This document shows, piece after piece, positions 24,156 through 34,560 of a DNA stretch of 64,000 bases; the stretch's first letter is position 1, and every line of letters starts with the position of its first letter. A program made the position numbers and the translations under genes. The notes under the pieces are model-generated. The model did not search any database, had not been told where the DNA came from, and worked only from the letters and a program-made list of their open reading frames with translations. The stretch covers positions 372,001 to 436,000 of the forward strand of contig CAVTHW010000020.1 in assembly GCA_963734625.1 (NCBI GenBank), read 5' to 3'. The DNA comes from CAVTHW01 sp963734625 (lineage in GTDB: Bacteria > Acidobacteriota > Terriglobia > Bryobacterales > Bryobacteraceae).

Positions 24156-24638
24156 CTACTCGAACATCTCCAACTGGGTCTTCGGCACGGGCTTGGCCTT
24201 GCGCGGCCGCAGGGGGCCGCCGACGACGCCCAACACGTGGAATTCCTTCAAGGCGTCCTTCGGAACGAACATTCTCTGGTTGTTGGATGAGGGGTTGGGC
24301 GGGACCACGGTGAAGCCGAACGGCTCGAGTTCAAGCAGGTTGTTGGTAAGCAATCCATCCATCAGCTCGCCGTCCCGGAAAAGCATGCGGACCCAGAGGC
24401 CCTCCATCCGGGGGCGGGCGTGAAAGAGCCGAGGTTCGGTTTCGGTTCCAGTCGAGCTGAAATCTTTAACGAAACAGACAATTTTTACGTCCGCGTAGGG
24501 CAGCAGCACGACCGTTCCACCGGGGCTCATAACCTCGATTCCGCCGGCCTGAAAGCAGGTCTTTGGATTCACAAAGCCGGTGACGGATTCGCGTTCAAAA
24601 CGCCGGACAACAACTTTCTTGCTGGTAGAGCCGGTCAA
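24156..24638 (-). CDS. Hypothetical cytoplasmic protein
   Basis: This 160-residue protein begins MTGSTSKKVVVRRFERESVT. The sequence is beta-rich: GGIEVMSPGGTVVLLPYADV, KIVCFVKDF, LWVRMLFRDGELMDGLLTNN and FGFTVVPPNPSSNNQRMFVP. It has no signal peptide or membrane helix. The alternation of short strands with a final helix suggests a PilZ- or SH3-like barrel, but I see no diagnostic c-di-GMP motif. The basic tail RPRKAKPVPK might contact nucleic acid. Function unknown. Confidence 0.65.
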   Translation of the reverse strand: MTGSTSKKVVVRRFERESVTGFVNPKTCFQAGGIEVMSPGGTVVLLPYADVKIVCFVKDFSSTGTETEPRLFHARPRMEGLWVRMLFRDGELMDGLLTNNLLELEPFGFTVVPPNPSSNNQRMFVPKDALKEFHVLGVVGGPLRPRKAKPVPKTQLEMFE

Positions 24639-24707
24639 AGAGCACCTTTACTTCGAGTTTTGCCATCAAACAATTTCGGACGTATTGTACTATACGCAGG
24701 CATGTTT

Positions 24708-24735
24708 TTGATTCCCCTCCGGCTGGGTCTATACT
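24708..24735 (+). promoter_or_regulatory. Predicted sigma-70 promoter of the rhamnosidase gene
   Basis: TTGATT (24708-24713) and TATACT (24730-24735) are 16 bases apart, about 85 bases upstream of the GH78 start, in an otherwise AT-rich gap. Confidence 0.5.
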
Positions 24736-24819
24736 GAATAATACCCTGGAATCCGAAATGGAAAACCGGGATGAATTCATCTGTCGATCCTGGCATTAAA
24801 GGTGGAGGTTGAGTCAACC

Positions 24820-27800
24820 ATGAAGCAGACATTTGGGGTTTCGCTGTCCGTGAGACGAATTCTGATTATGGCGTTGGTGCTGCTCTGCACTCTCCTGCAG
24901 GCAAACGCGGCTGCCGTCATTAAGAACCTGCAGGTGGAGTACAGGAATACCCCTCTGGGTATCGATGTGGCACAGCCGCGTTTCAGCTGGCAAATGGCCA
25001 CCACGGCAGGCGAGCGCGGATATGCGCAGACCGCGTACCAGATTCAAGTCAAGGATCCCAAGGGCAACGTAGTCTGGGATACGAAGAGGGTCGAAGACTC
25101 AACTTCGCTCGGCATAAAATATGCCGGAAGTCCGCTCAAGGCCGCTACCAGATACTCGTGGACGGTCACCGTTTGGAACCAGGCGGGAGCGAGACTCGCC
25201 GGCAGTTCCTGGTTTGAAACCGGCCTGATGGATCCCGCGCCGGATTCGAGCGCCTGGGGCGGCGCCAAATGGATCGGCGGAGGAAACGAGGATCTGGTGC
25301 TCTATGCGCCTTATCTGGCGATCTTCGATGTGAAGTATGCCCTGACGATCGCACCGGGCAGCACCCGCGCGAGCTTTGTATATGGGGCCAACGACTCGCG
25401 GCTGATGGATAAGAACAAGAACATCTACCAGGTCGAGAGCGGCAAGGATCAGAGCTACATCAAGCTGGAACTCGACATTTCCGCCGTCAATGGCACGCCG
25501 GAAGGCAAGGCGAAGCTCCATGTCTACCGCGCCGGCTACAAGGACACCGATACGCCCTCACAACCGTTGCGGACTTTCGAGGTCACAACCGAACTGATCA
25601 ATAATGCCAACAAGAACGCGGAACATGTCATCGAATTCCGCAGCACCTTTGGACAGATCGCTATTTCGATCGACGGGCAAACCGCGATCGCGGGCGCTGC
25701 TCCTGCCGGGCAGCCGCCTGCCGGCGCAGCTGAAGCCCCAGCCGCGGGCGCTGGCGCAGCTCGAGGCGGAGCCCAGCCGGAGGCGGAGGCGGAGGTCGCG
25801 GCGGCGGCGCTGCGAATTCGGTGAACCTGAATCCCGTGGGTTCGGGCGGCAATTACATTCCTTTCGGAATGCTCTGCGATATCGGGTTTTTCCGTCGGGC
25901 CGGGCCAGAATGCCACGTTCCGCGATGTCACGGTTCGCAACAACCGCGCCCCCAACAATATCCTTTTCCAGGAGAGTCTGGCCGGCGGCTCCTATAAAGG
26001 GATCTATGCCGGACTTCGTCAGGCCCAACTCCGGTTTCTCCGTAGCCAACGGACGCTATGTCCTCGCCGGCGGCGGCAATGGCGTCTTTCTGGTCAGGAA
26101 TCCGAGCCGGAACTCGGCCCCGATGCTGCGCACCACGTTCAAGACGCTCCGGCAAAGCCGTCGAAGGCGCCCGCCTCTATGTCACCGCGCGCGGCATTTA
26201 TGAGGTCTTCCTGAACGGCAAACGTGTGGGTGACGACTATTACAATCCCGGGTTGACCCAGTACAACATCACCCACATGTATCAGACCTATGATGTCACC
26301 GGCATGATCAAGGCCGGCGAAAACGCCATGGGCGCGATGCTCGGGGAAGGCTGGTGGAGCGGCCTGCTCAGCTTCGGCAACATCTGGAATCACTTCGGCG
26401 ACCGGCAGTCGCTGCTGGCCAAACTCGTCGTCACTTACAAGGATGGCACCTCCGACACGATCACCACCAACGACCGGACGTGGAAGTACTACGGCGACGG
26501 ACCTCTGGTATACAGCAGCCTGGATTTTGGCGAGGTTTACGATGCCGCCAGGGAGCCCGCCGTGGAAGGCTGGACCACTGCTGCCTATGACGACAGCAAA
26601 TGGAAGAGCGCGGTCGTGGTGCCGCTCGAAGGTACGGCATTTTCGGGCATGGAAGGCGGACGGGGGGGCGGACAGGGAACGCCGTTCAACTATCGACAAA
26701 CTGTCCCTGATCGGCCAGATCGGCAACAATGCCGGCGTGTTCCGGACGCTTACGGCGCAAAGCGTCAAGGAAGTGCGGCCCGGCGTGTATGTCTACAACA
26801 TGGGGCAGAACCTGGTGGGAGTGCCGAGGATCAGCATCGCCAACGGGCGCGCCGGCGGCAGAATCACCCTCAGGTTTTCCGAAATGCTGTATCCCGATCT
26901 GAAAGAGTCGGGGAAGAATGTCGGCATGCTCATGACGGAAAACTATCGTGCCGCGCTGAGCCAGGACGTCTACACGATGAAGGCGGGAAGCCAGGTTTTC
27001 CAGCCCCGGTTTACCTCCCATGGATATCAATACGTCGAAATCACCGGGATCGATAAGCCGCTTCCGCTGGCAGCCGTTCAGGGCGTGGCGATCAGTTCCG
27101 TCAGGGAGTTGACGGCCGATTACAAGACATCCAACGCAGAAGGTCAACCGGCTGTGGTCGAATCTTGTGTGGTCCAACGTCGACAACTTCCTCACGATAC
27201 CGACCGACTGCCCGCAACGCAACGAGCGCATGGGTTGGTCCGGTGACATCAATGTGTTTTCCCGCACCGCCACCTATGTATCGAATGCGGATCAATTCCT
27301 TACCCGTCACATGTACGGCATGCGCGACACGCAGGCGGCTACCGGGAGATTTGCGGATGTCGCGCCAATCGGAGGAGGCTTCGGCGGCGTCCTCTGGGGA
27401 AGCGCGGGAATTGTGGTTCCGTGGGAAACCTATCTGCAATACAAGGACGTCGCCCTGTTGGAGCGGCACTATCCGGCGATGGTCGCCTATATGGACTATC
27501 TCGAGACCACCATCGATCCGAAGACAGGCTTGAGTTCGGACGGGCAGTTGGGCGACTGGCTGGGGCCGCAGAACAATGCGCTGGGATCGGCCTTCCTGGT
27601 GACCGCATATCACGCCTATGACCTCGATATCATGGCGAAGGTAGCCGAAGTAATCGGCAAATCGAGCGATGCGGCAAAGTATAGGGGCATGTATGAAAAG
27701 CGAAAGGCGTTCTTCAATGCCACTTTTGTAAATACCGAAAGAAAGACCGCTCGGCGTTGGCGGCGGACGCGGCGGGTTCGGCGGCGGAGGAGGCCGGGGA

Positions 27801-28569
27801 GCGGCGCCGGCGGCAGCCTCCGGAATTCAGAGTGGCCGACACCCAGACTTCCTACGCGGTCGGCCTGGCCATGGGTCTGTTCAACGACCAAAACATCCCC
27901 TACATGGTCAAGAACCTGGCGGAAACCGTGACCCGGGAAAACAAAGACGACGGCGGCGTCGCACGCCCGAAGTATTCGCTGATGACCGGGTTCATCGGCA
28001 CCGCCTGGATCAGCAAGGCGCTGTCCGACAACGGCCTTAGCGAACTGGCGTACCGGATCCTGCAGAACAACCAGTATCCGTCGTGGCTTTATGCAATCGA
28101 CCAGGGGGCGACCTCGATCTGGGAACGGCTCAACGGATACACGGTGGAAAATGGATTCGGCGGCAACAACAGCATGAACTCGTTCAACCACTATTCCTTC
28201 GGCGCCGTCGGCCAATGGATGATGGCCTACTCGCTTGGCATTCAGCGGGATGAACCCGGCTTCAAGAAGTTCATTCTTCAGCCGGAGCCCGATCCTACGG
28301 GAGTCATGACGTCGGCGGAGGGCTATTACGACTCCATGTACGGCAGGATCAGCAGCGCCTGGAAAGTAGACGGCAAGGTTCTTACCTACCGGGCCACCGT
28401 TCCAGCCAACACGACCGCCACCCTCTATCTGCCCGCAACTGCGCCAAAGGCTGTGAAGGAAGGCGGAAAGGATGCCGCCGAGGCGAACGGTGTCACTTTT
28501 GTCAGGTATGAAAACGGCAAGGCGGTCTACAATCTAAAGTCCGGCAGCTACGTGTTCACCTCGAATTAG
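24820..28569 (+). pseudogene. Secreted GH78 alpha-L-rhamnosidase (many frameshifts)
   Basis: The frames together encode about 1,250 residues with a signal peptide (RRILIMALVLLCTLLQANAA). Domains follow the GH78 order: an N-terminal beta domain (NLQVEYRNTPLGIDVAQPRF), a middle domain (GIYEVFLNGKRVGDDYYNPG), then the (alpha/alpha)6 domain with the catalytic-region motif TDCPQRNERMGWSGD and later SIWERLNGY and NSFNHYSFGAVG, and a C-terminal beta domain. The reading frame changes near 25810-25840, 25890, 26010, 26150, 26690, 27140 and 27750-27830. Several switches lie in Gly/Ala-coding GC tracts. It would cleave terminal rhamnose from pectin side chains. The ATG at 24820 has GGAGG upstream. Real decay and assembly indels cannot be separated here. 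Confidence 0.85.
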
Positions 28570-28579
28570 CGATTAAGCT

Positions 28580-29681
28580 ATGCGCGTTTTCATGGCATTC
28601 CTCTGGCTCGTTGCCGGCATGGCCGGCCAGCCGGGACCTTCCGCTCCCGGGACGGTGCGTTGGAGCAACGCGATGCGCCAACCGGCGGCGTGGTATGGCA
28701 CGCCGGAAGCGATACGCATCGCTGACAATCTGCTGCTCTGCCAGTTCGACAACGGAGGGTGGGATAAGAACATCGACAGGGCCGCACCGCTCGATGCCAA
28801 ACAGAAGGAACAACTGATGCGCGAGAAGGGCACTCCGCTGGGGCGCACTGACAATCGACAACGGAGCTACGTACACCGAGATGCAGTACCTAGCCAAGGT
28901 CCACGCCGCCACCAGGGAAAAGCGGTTTGCGGAATCGTTCCTCCGAGGCCTCCAGTATCTTTTCGCCGCTCAGTACCCCAACGGCGGCTGGCCGCAGTAC
29001 TTTCCGCTGCGAGACGGCTACTGGAGCCGCATCACATATAACGACAGCGCGATGGTTGGAGTATTGAAGTTACTCCAATCGGTTTCCACCGGGGAAGGCG
29101 ACTACGCATTCGTCTCCCAGGCGGATCGCCGGCGAGCCGGGGAGGCGGTCGGGAAGGGGCTCGAATGCATCCTGAAGAGCCAGGTGTTGCGCGCTGGACG
29201 TCTCACGGTCTGGTGCGCGCAGCACGACGAGCGCACCCTCGCTCCGGCCCTGGGCCGCTCGTACGAGTTACCCTCCCTCAGCGGCAGCGAGAGTGTCGGC
29301 GTGGTCCGGTTTCTCATGAGCATCGAGCCGCCCTCCCCCGGAATCGTGCGCTCGGTCGTGAGCGCCGTCGCCTGGTTCAATGCGGTCAAGATCAGCGGCT
29401 TCCGCTACCGGGACGTCCCTGCCCCAGGGATGCCGGGAGGAACCGACCGGCTTCTGATCCCCGATCCCGAGGCGCCTCCCCTGTGGGCCCGCTTTTACGA
29501 GACCGGCACCGACCGCCCCATTTTCTCGGGACGCGACGGCATCTTGAAGTACGCGGTGACCCAGATCGAGCACGAGCGGCGCACCGGCTACGGGTGGTAT
29601 GGAACCTGGGCTGCGGACTTGTTGAGCGAAGAGTACCCGAAGTGGATGAACAAGTGGGCAGCAGGCAGCAGTCTCAGATAG
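28580..29681 (+). CDS. Secreted pectate lyase, PL10 family (frameshifted)
   Basis: A short signal peptide (MRVFMAFLWLVAGMAG) precedes the PL10 pectate lyase fold. The first frame gives RWSNAMRQPAAWYGTPEAIR and LCQFDNGGWDKNIDR. The second resumes with TIDNGATYTEMQYLAK, AAQYPNGGWPQYFPLRDGYW and SRITYNDSAMVGVLKLLQ, and ends with RRTGYGWYGTWAADLL. One base shifts the frame at about 28845-28852. The intact protein would be about 366 residues. It starts 10 bases after the GH78 gene, so both belong to one pectin/rhamnogalacturonan-degrading operon. Confidence 0.82.
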
Positions 29682-29863
29682 GAATAGGCTCCCTGCCTGG
29701 TCCGAGAACTGGATCTGCTTGAATGCGGTTTTCCTCCCGCACAATTCCCGCATTTGTCCCGCCAACTCCGAGCCTATAAGTTCTTTGTTTTTAGCGCGGG
29801 CTTCTGAGATTTATTGAGCCTAAAGGCTGGAAACAATTCCGGAGGTATTGTATCATTGGCACG

Positions 29864-30763
29864 ATGCCCAGTGTCGCCTGCTTTTGCGGAAAAGTGCAGG
29901 CCTTCGTCGATTACTGTCGTATCGAGAAGGGTTTGGCGAAGAATACGCTCGAGGCATACCAGCGCGACCTGGACAGTTTCTGCTCGTTCGCGGCGCTGGA
30001 GTGCCCGGAGCGCCTCCCAGGCACCGAGGAACTGGGGCGGTACCTGGACTCGCTGTACCGGCGCGGGCTCGCAAGTTGTTCTATAGCAAGGAACTTAGCT
30101 ACGCTTCGCAGTTTTTATGGATTCCTGATTCGAGAGGGAGCGATCGAGCGCGATCCCACCAGTTTTCTGCCCTCCCCAAAGCAATGGAACAGTCTGCCTA
30201 AGTATTTGAATCTGGAGCAGATCAACCGCCTGGTTGGGGCTCCGGCCCAGACCAAAGCGACAGGCGTCCGCAATAGGGCTATGTTGGAGCTGCTATACGC
30301 CGCCGGGCTCAGGGTTTCCGAACTTTGCCAATTGCAGCTTTCGGACCTGAACTTCGAGATGGGCGTTTTGCGAGTGATGGGAAAGGGCGGAAAGCAGCGG
30401 CTGGTCCCGGTGGGACGGGAGGCGCTGAACGCCGTCTCCGCCTATCTGGAGACCGCGCGCCCATGCCTACTGAGGGAGCGAGGCAGTCCGTTCCTGTTTG
30501 TCACGGCCCGGGGCGGCAGCCTGACCCGGCAGGGTTTCTGGAAGCTCCTGGCAGGCTGCGGCAAGCAAGCCGGGATCTTTCACGGCTTGACTCCCCACGT
30601 CCTGCGCCACACCTTCGCGACGCACCTGCTCGAAGGCGGGTCCGATTTGCGCAGCCTGCAGATCATGCTGGGACATGCGGACATTTCCACGACCCAGATT
30701 TACACCCACGTGTTAAGGTCGCGGCTGAAGAAAACGGTGGAGGAGCATCATCCCCGCGCGTAG
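29864..30763 (+). CDS. xerD: Tyrosine recombinase of the XerC/XerD type
   Basis: This 299-residue protein has both recombinase domains. The N-terminal SAM-like core-binding domain reads FVDYCRIEKGLAKNTLEAYQ. The catalytic domain has all six key positions: R in GLRVSELCQL, K in GKGGKQRLVP, H-x-x-R in HVLRHTFATH, H in LGHADISTT and nucleophile Y in QIYTHV. The length fits chromosomal XerC/D, which resolve chromosome dimers at dif. No integron or phage genes surround it, so a housekeeping role is more likely than an integrase. The XerC versus XerD choice is uncertain. Confidence 0.88.
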   Translation: MPSVACFCGKVQAFVDYCRIEKGLAKNTLEAYQRDLDSFCSFAALECPERLPGTEELGRYLDSLYRRGLASCSIARNLATLRSFYGFLIREGAIERDPTSFLPSPKQWNSLPKYLNLEQINRLVGAPAQTKATGVRNRAMLELLYAAGLRVSELCQLQLSDLNFEMGVLRVMGKGGKQRLVPVGREALNAVSAYLETARPCLLRERGSPFLFVTARGGSLTRQGFWKLLAGCGKQAGIFHGLTPHVLRHTFATHLLEGGSDLRSLQIMLGHADISTTQIYTHVLRSRLKKTVEEHHPRA

Positions 30764-30783
30764 CGGGGCAGATGAGAGGTCCG

Positions 30784-32115
30784 ATGAGCGACTACATGTT
30801 CATGTTGGAGAACCACTTAAGCGCGGACCAGAACCGGGCCGTGTCCGTCGTGCAGGCAGCCGCGGCTCGGGCCAACGTGAATCTGTTCCTGACGGGAGGC
30901 GCCGTCCGCGACATGCTGGGCGGGTTTCGTATCAGGGACCTGGATTTCACGGTGGAGGGCAACGCCCTAAAGGTAGGCAAGACCGTCGCGGAGCAAGCCC
31001 GGGCCAAAGTAGTCGCTACCGACGAACATCGCAGATCGGTGGACCTGCTTATGCCGGGAGGCGTGACGGCGGAGATCGCCATGGCCCGGCAGGAGCGCTG
31101 GCCGAAACCCGGCGGGCAACCGGTCATTAACCACGCCTCGATCCAGGAGGATCTGCTTTCTCGCGACTTCACGGTAAATGCGATCGCGCTGTCGTTGAAC
31201 CGGGCTTCCTTGGGGCTGTTGCTGGATCCCAATAACGGACTGGCCGACATCGAGCACAAGGAACTGCGCGCGGTTCACAATCGTGTTCTGCTGGACGATC
31301 CGGGGCGGCTGCTGAGGCTGTTCCGCTTCCGCGCGAGGCTGGGCTATACGATCGAGGCCAGAACTCAATTGCAGTACGAGAACGCGCGTCTGGAAGCGAT
31401 GGAAAAGCACATCACGGGACGGCGGCTATTCGAGGAGCTACAACTGACCGCGCGCGAGCCAAATCCCGGCGAAGTGCTGCAGGCGCTAGAGCACGAGAAG
31501 TTCCTGGCGCCTTTCGCGCCGTTCCTCACCGGTCCTAAATTGAATCTGGCCGGTTTCGCTCGTCTGCTGAAGGCCCGGCAATTGGTTCCGTTCGGGGTGG
31601 ATCGCCAGGCCGACAGCCTGGCGTTGTTCCTTTTTTTGCTTCTGGAGAAACTCACGCCGAAGGAGGTAGCGGCGCTGGCAAGGGCCATGGAGATGCGGAA
31701 GTCCGAGGTGGATCTGCCGCTGAAGCTCGCCTCCAACGCGAAGAAACTCGAGAAGGAACTGCGGTCGGCCAAGCTCTCCAAGGCGTCGCAGCTTTACTCG
31801 CTCCTGTCGCAAGCGGCGGGAGAGGAAATCATGTTTCTGTACCTGACTTCGAGCCAGCGCCTGGTGCAGGACAGGATCCGTAACTATTTCCAGAAGTACA
31901 TCCCCGCGGCGCAGGAGATCACCGATCGGGACATCGCCGCTCTGGGCCACGAGCCGGGCTCTCCTAAATTCAAGAAGGCGAAAGAGGACATGATCAAGGC
32001 GCGCTTGGACAGCCGTCCGAAGCGGCCGGTGCCGGAAGCGTCCGAGATTCCAACCGAGCCGGCGCCAGTGCCGCCTGGGTCCAGACCACACGCCAAAGGT
32101 GGCTACGGGCGCTAG
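30784..32115 (+). CDS. cca: CCA-adding/poly(A) polymerase family nucleotidyltransferase
   Basis: This protein of 443 residues from ATG 30784 is a class II tRNA nucleotidyltransferase/poly(A) polymerase. The head domain has FLTGGAVRDMLGGFRIRDLD (GG and D-x-D catalytic acids), then SRDFTVNAIALSL, and LLDPNNGLADIEHKELRAVH with DDPGRLLRLFRFRARLGYTI. It would mend or add tRNA CCA ends, or tail RNA. No HD domain is seen. The last 17 residues (PVPPGSRPHAKGGYGR region) lie inside a 53-bp DNA repeat also found at 34476, so the gene's natural end may have been replaced. Confidence 0.85.
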   Translation: MSDYMFMLENHLSADQNRAVSVVQAAAARANVNLFLTGGAVRDMLGGFRIRDLDFTVEGNALKVGKTVAEQARAKVVATDEHRRSVDLLMPGGVTAEIAMARQERWPKPGGQPVINHASIQEDLLSRDFTVNAIALSLNRASLGLLLDPNNGLADIEHKELRAVHNRVLLDDPGRLLRLFRFRARLGYTIEARTQLQYENARLEAMEKHITGRRLFEELQLTAREPNPGEVLQALEHEKFLAPFAPFLTGPKLNLAGFARLLKARQLVPFGVDRQADSLALFLFLLLEKLTPKEVAALARAMEMRKSEVDLPLKLASNAKKLEKELRSAKLSKASQLYSLLSQAAGEEIMFLYLTSSQRLVQDRIRNYFQKYIPAAQEITDRDIAALGHEPGSPKFKKAKEDMIKARLDSRPKRPVPEASEIPTEPAPVPPGSRPHAKGGYGR

Positions 32116-32116
32116 C
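32064..32116. repeat. 53-bp dispersed repeat (copy 1, inside the cca 3' end)
   Basis: It matches 34476-34528 at 52 of 53 bases. It starts GCCAGTGCCGCCTGGGTCC and ends GGCGCTAGC. It supplies the last codons and stop of cca. Confidence 0.85.
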
Positions 32117-32163
32117 GCGCTAGCTCAGCCTGAAAAGGAGAGAGGGTGCTCTCCGTTAGTATT

Positions 32164-32178
32164 CCGCCCTGCGGGCGG
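32164..32178 (+). terminator. Possible terminator after cca
   Basis: CCGCCC-TGC-GGGCGG hairpin followed by GGATTTTC, about 50 bases past the cca stop in the convergent gap. The T-run is short. Confidence 0.35.
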
Positions 32179-32273
32179 GGATTTTCAAGGCATCAGGGTC
32201 TACCGATCCGATGAGGTCGTCGGCCAGGTCATCGCGGGCGAGCCGTCAGGTAGTCATGGGGCCCGTTTGAGCT

Positions 32274-34136
32274 TCACTTCTTTTTGGTTATCACGCCATC
32301 GGGAACGATGCCGGCTGTTGTGTTCGGAAACATCACGTCGGTGAAGAACATGGCGTCCAAGTTGCCCGTCCAGTCCGACAGCCTCTGGGAATAGCCGAAA
32401 GGACGTGAGATGATGGGCTTCCTCAACCAGTGGTCGTTCGGCAACCCACGAAAGTCGACAAAGGCGTAAGGCCGGCCGGTGGCATGGAAGAGCGTCTCCA
32501 GGCTGTCGGCGAGGGGCGGTTCCACCCTGCGCAGCGCCGTCATCATCGGATTAGCCACCCAGACGCGATAAGCAGTGAAGCCCACTGTATAAACCGCCTT
32601 GCCGAGCTGCTCGTGTACCACCTGGCCCATAGTAACGAAGTGGCTGTAGCTGAGCTCCGGCGTCAGCCTGGCGATGCTACCGTAGTTCCGCGCCAGGTGC
32701 ACGCTGGCGGCCCAGACAATGATTTTGCGGCCGGCGTACCACTCGTTCGCGAGCCACAGCAGGTTCTCCCCCATCTTGCGGTCGCGAAACTCGGGATCGG
32801 ATGTCACGCGCAGCTCCTCCAGTGCCGAAAGATCCTCTAGTGTCTTGAGGAAGAAGCGTATTTCGCCGGCATCTTTGACGGAAGCTGCCTTGTTCCGCAG
32901 AGCGGCGGTAAGCCTCTCGATGGCCGCGCGGTTTTTCTCTCGATCCTCTTTCGTCGGCTTGTAGGTGCCCTCGTCGCGAAGTGCGGCACGAAGATCCGCG
33001 ACGGTTTTGCGGTCGGCGGGCGACGCGAGTCCCGGGTCCAGGCGATCGAACAACCCGAAAAGCCGTTTCGGGTAAGATTCCAGGCTGCCTCCGGCGCCCG
33101 ACCACCAGAACTGCATGTCGAAGCCGGTCTGGCGAAGCGGCCGGCTCGTCTTCAGCGTCGAGCGGGCGTATTCGAACAGCGGCACAAGCAGGCCGCTGCG
33201 GCTCCAGTGGCCGTATATGCCCTGCTGGGCCGCTTCCAGCGCCGGCAGATCGGATGCGAGGGTGCGATTCATTTCTTCGCAGTCAAAGAAGCCCGACTCC
33301 CAGGCCAGCACGTCGAAACCCATGTGTTCGTGCAGGAAGCGAATCAACCGCGTCTTGGCATAGAACGTGGCGCCGTCGCCGTGGCTCTGCTCGCCAAGTT
33401 GAACCACGCGAGCGTCGCCGATGATTTTCTTCAGCGGCATCAGGTCAGAGAAATCATCGTCCGCCGGATCGATGGAGCGAATCGGCAACGCGTTCTTCAA
33501 GAGCCACTCGACTTTGGGCGCGTCCTCGGCGCGAGGCGCAACATCGCGAAACGGCGGCCGAACAGTGCCGAGCGCTTCAAAGGACATTTCATCGACGAAC
33601 GCCTTGCACGACCCAAACAACATGATCCCGAAATTGATTCCTTCGGCCTCTTCGTCAATATCGCCGGCGATTTGGTAGGTCTTCCACTCGGATGAAATGA
33701 TTGGGCGGCTGTCCATGTCGTCGAAGAAGCTCATGACCTTGTTGGGAAGGTCCACGCGAAACCACATCTGGGCCTTACACTCGCCGGCCGCGGGAGCGTC
33801 ACGGACCACGCGAACCGATGCGCTCAAGCGCGCCTTCCGATTGCGGTAGGGGGCGGCGCTAAACGATTGCATCAGCTTTCCCATGCCCGTCGGTGCACCG
33901 CTGCCCTGATGCTCGATCACTACGCAACGGGAGCCGGGTTTCACGCACTCGTCTGAGATGCGGGCGACATAGCCCTGTTTGGGGTTCGGAGCGTCCCAAC
34001 CCGTGGCGAGGCTGCCAATTACGCCTTGTCGGAAGTCCAGGTTCACCGGCCCTGTCTGCGCGATCAGGAGCAGCGGCGTGACGGCCAACGCAATCAGCAG
34101 CCAAACGCATATGGCTGCCAGGCGTTGTCTAACCAC
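32274..34136 (-). CDS. Exported erythromycin-esterase family protein
   Basis: This 620-residue protein has an N-terminal signal peptide (ICVWLLIALAVTPLLLIAQ). A beta-sandwich domain of about 180 residues follows; its GKLMQSFSAAPYRNRKARLS and CKAQMWFRVDL stretches resemble carbohydrate-binding modules. Then comes the erythromycin-esterase-like domain with VVQLGEQSHGDGATFYAKTR, DVLAWESGFFD and KIIVWAASVHLARN, which carry the conserved Glu and His residues. Proteins of this family are mostly uncharacterised hydrolases. A role in macrolide resistance should not be assumed. It stands alone, convergent with cca. Confidence 0.82.
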   Translation of the reverse strand: MVRQRLAAICVWLLIALAVTPLLLIAQTGPVNLDFRQGVIGSLATGWDAPNPKQGYVARISDECVKPGSRCVVIEHQGSGAPTGMGKLMQSFSAAPYRNRKARLSASVRVVRDAPAAGECKAQMWFRVDLPNKVMSFFDDMDSRPIISSEWKTYQIAGDIDEEAEGINFGIMLFGSCKAFVDEMSFEALGTVRPPFRDVAPRAEDAPKVEWLLKNALPIRSIDPADDDFSDLMPLKKIIGDARVVQLGEQSHGDGATFYAKTRLIRFLHEHMGFDVLAWESGFFDCEEMNRTLASDLPALEAAQQGIYGHWSRSGLLVPLFEYARSTLKTSRPLRQTGFDMQFWWSGAGGSLESYPKRLFGLFDRLDPGLASPADRKTVADLRAALRDEGTYKPTKEDREKNRAAIERLTAALRNKAASVKDAGEIRFFLKTLEDLSALEELRVTSDPEFRDRKMGENLLWLANEWYAGRKIIVWAASVHLARNYGSIARLTPELSYSHFVTMGQVVHEQLGKAVYTVGFTAYRVWVANPMMTALRRVEPPLADSLETLFHATGRPYAFVDFRGLPNDHWLRKPIISRPFGYSQRLSDWTGNLDAMFFTDVMFPNTTAGIVPDGVITKKK

Positions 34137-34475
34137 CTCGGCACCTCCTTCGGCTGACGTTTACTTTGGGCGACGACGCGGCCGCCTTTACTTGATGTGG
34201 ATCGCTTCTACTGAAAAAACAACTACGCTTTCGGCTCGGCGGGTCGCCTACCCTCTCAGGCGTGTAGTCTAGCACTGTGCACCATCGGCCGGGCACCTGC
34301 ACTCTTCCGCCGGGAGGTAGCTAACGGGCTCGAAACGGACGAGATGGGTGACCGCGGCAATCCAACATCACGGAGAGCGCGAGGGTTGACTCCGACCTCC
34401 GGGCGTGTGGGCGGCCAACCCGGTCGGCTGGAGTCCCTGTTTGTCACACAACTCTGAGATCGGCACCTGCTCAAG

Positions 34476-34528
34476 CCAGTGCCGCCTGGGTCCAGGCCAC
34501 ACGCCAAAGGTGGCTACGGGCGCTAGCC
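34476..34528. repeat. 53-bp dispersed repeat (copy 2)
   Basis: It matches 32064-32116 at 52 of 53 bases, but here it is intergenic. It is followed directly by the GCTCCCTGTCGGTCGCGG repeat. The 424-base gap 34137-34560 holds these two elements and no gene that I can support. Confidence 0.85.
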
Positions 34529-34530
34529 CC

Positions 34531-34560
34531 GCTCCCTGTCGGTCGCGGTTCTGTTCTCAG
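34531..34560 (+). repeat. Dispersed repeat, GCTCCCTGACGGTCGCGG type (copy 2)
   Basis: It differs from the 19133-19163 copy at about 3 of 30 bases. It ends at the stop of the transporter gene. Confidence 0.6.

Noticed and set aside
29864..30763. Phage or integron integrase
   Set aside because: Size and motifs fit housekeeping XerC/D. No attachment site, phage genes or gene cassettes are nearby.
32274..34136. Macrolide-resistance gene
   Set aside because: The domain is only family level and is fused to a sandwich domain behind a signal peptide. Nothing shows macrolide activity.
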